A stretch of DNA of 7,506 nucleotides. It comes from Chloroflexota bacterium (lineage in GTDB: Bacteria > Chloroflexota > Dehalococcoidia > JAUQQI01). This document shows, piece by piece, positions 6,978 through 7,506 of the stretch. The translations under genes and the position numbers were made by a program. The DNA lies in contig JAUQQI010000240.1 in the NCBI GenBank assembly GCA_030549955.1, positions 1-7,506 on the forward strand, written 5' to 3'. Each line of letters starts with the position of its first letter. Position 1 is the stretch's first letter. Under the pieces are notes generated by a model that did no database searches, was not told the DNA's origin, and saw nothing but the letters and a program-made list of their open reading frames with translations.

Positions 6978-7506
6978 TTAGAGAATATAGCGGCTCAGGT
7001 CTTCGTTCGCCAGCAGGTCGACCAGTTTGCTGCGGACGTACTCGGCATCGATAACAACCCGCTCGCCCTGACGCTCGGGGGCGTTGAAGCTTATGTCCTC
7101 AAGGACGGCTTCCATCACGGTGTAAAGCCGCCGGGCCCCGATATTTTCATAGCGCTCGTTCAGCCGGGTAGCGGTGCGGGCCAGCTCGGCGATGGCGTCC
7201 TCGGTGAACTCCAGCTCAACGCCCTCGGTCGCCAGCAGGGCCTGGTACTGCTTGACGAGGGAGTTTTCCGGCTCGACCAGGATCCGCCGGAACTCCTCCT
7301 CGCCCAGGGGGTGAAGCTCGACCCGCAGGGGGAACCGGCCCTGCAGCTCAGGGATAAGGTCGGATGGCCGGCGGTCATAGAACGCCCCGGCGGCGATAAA
7401 CAGGATGTGGTCGGTCCGGACCGGGCCGTAGCGGGTGAGCACCGTACAGCCCTCGACGACCGGCAGGAGGTCCCGCTGGACTCCCTCGCCGGAAACATCG
7501 GGTCCG
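6978..7506 (-). CDS. hslU: HslU, ATPase subunit of the HslVU (ClpYQ) protease, C-terminal part only
   Basis: HslU is the AAA+ unfoldase that feeds substrates to the HslV peptidase in the cytoplasm. The last ~175 residues are visible; the gene starts beyond position 7506, so the Walker motifs and I-domain are not seen. The open frame continues upstream of the GTG at 7442 with [17 protein letters not shown], which is typical HslU and shows that this GTG is not the start. Seen: [10 protein letters not shown] (sensor-1 region), [11 protein letters not shown] with the arginine finger, [19 protein letters not shown] with the sensor-2 Arg, and the C-terminal tail EDLSRYIL that inserts into HslV to activate it. 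In Bacillota hslU usually follows hslV and is often followed by codY. Here rpsB follows directly. Confidence 0.96.
   Translation of the reverse strand, partial: GPDVSGEGVQRDLLPVVEGCTVLTRYGPVRTDHILFIAAGAFYDRRPSDLIPELQGRFPLRVELHPLGEEEFRRILVEPENSLVKQYQALLATEGVELEFTEDAIAELARTATRLNERYENIGARRLYTVMEAVLEDISFNAPERQGERVVIDAEYVRSKLVDLLANEDLSRYIL

Overview
This is a compact, GC-rich bacterial window in which two gene blocks converge at about position 3461. Gene order, strong Shine-Dalgarno (SD) sites (one near-perfect AAAGGAGGT), frequent TTG/GTG starts and the PyrH motif [10 protein letters not shown] point to a GC-rich member of Bacillota (Firmicutes) or a neighbouring lineage. This placement is an inference from gene order and motifs, not a phylogeny, and Chloroflexota-like lineages are not excluded.

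Plus strand, 1-3460, is a tightly packed accessory metabolic operon. It holds the C-terminal ~400 residues of an ATZ/TRZ-type metal-dependent amidohydrolase that starts outside the window, a 65-aa basic ORF of unknown function, a DHDPS/N-acetylneuraminate-lyase superfamily protein, and a monomeric sarcosine oxidase-type FAD amine oxidase. The first three genes are joined by two 4-nt ATGA overlaps and the fourth follows after 18 nt, so they are very probably co-expressed. The set (hydrolase, Schiff-base lyase or dehydratase, amine oxidase) looks like a catabolic route for a nitrogen-containing small molecule. The substrate cannot be read from the sequence.

Minus strand, 7506-3463, is the conserved housekeeping cluster hslU (3' end only) - rpsB - tsf - pyrH - frr - uppS: protease ATPase, ribosomal protein S2, EF-Ts, UMP kinase, ribosome recycling factor and undecaprenyl diphosphate synthase. 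The usual next genes (cdsA, dxr) are absent, because the accessory operon abuts uppS. The two stop codons are separated by only 2 nt and together form the palindrome TGACGTCA.

The main anomaly is in pyrH. Its reading frame is broken by an apparent one-base deletion near 5227/5228, while both halves are otherwise well-conserved UMP kinase. Because pyrH is normally essential and nothing else in it is decayed, a sequencing or assembly error is the first explanation. I see no tRNA, rRNA, CRISPR array, insertion sequence or phage gene. The only intergenic stretch over 100 nt is the 118-nt hslU-rpsB gap.
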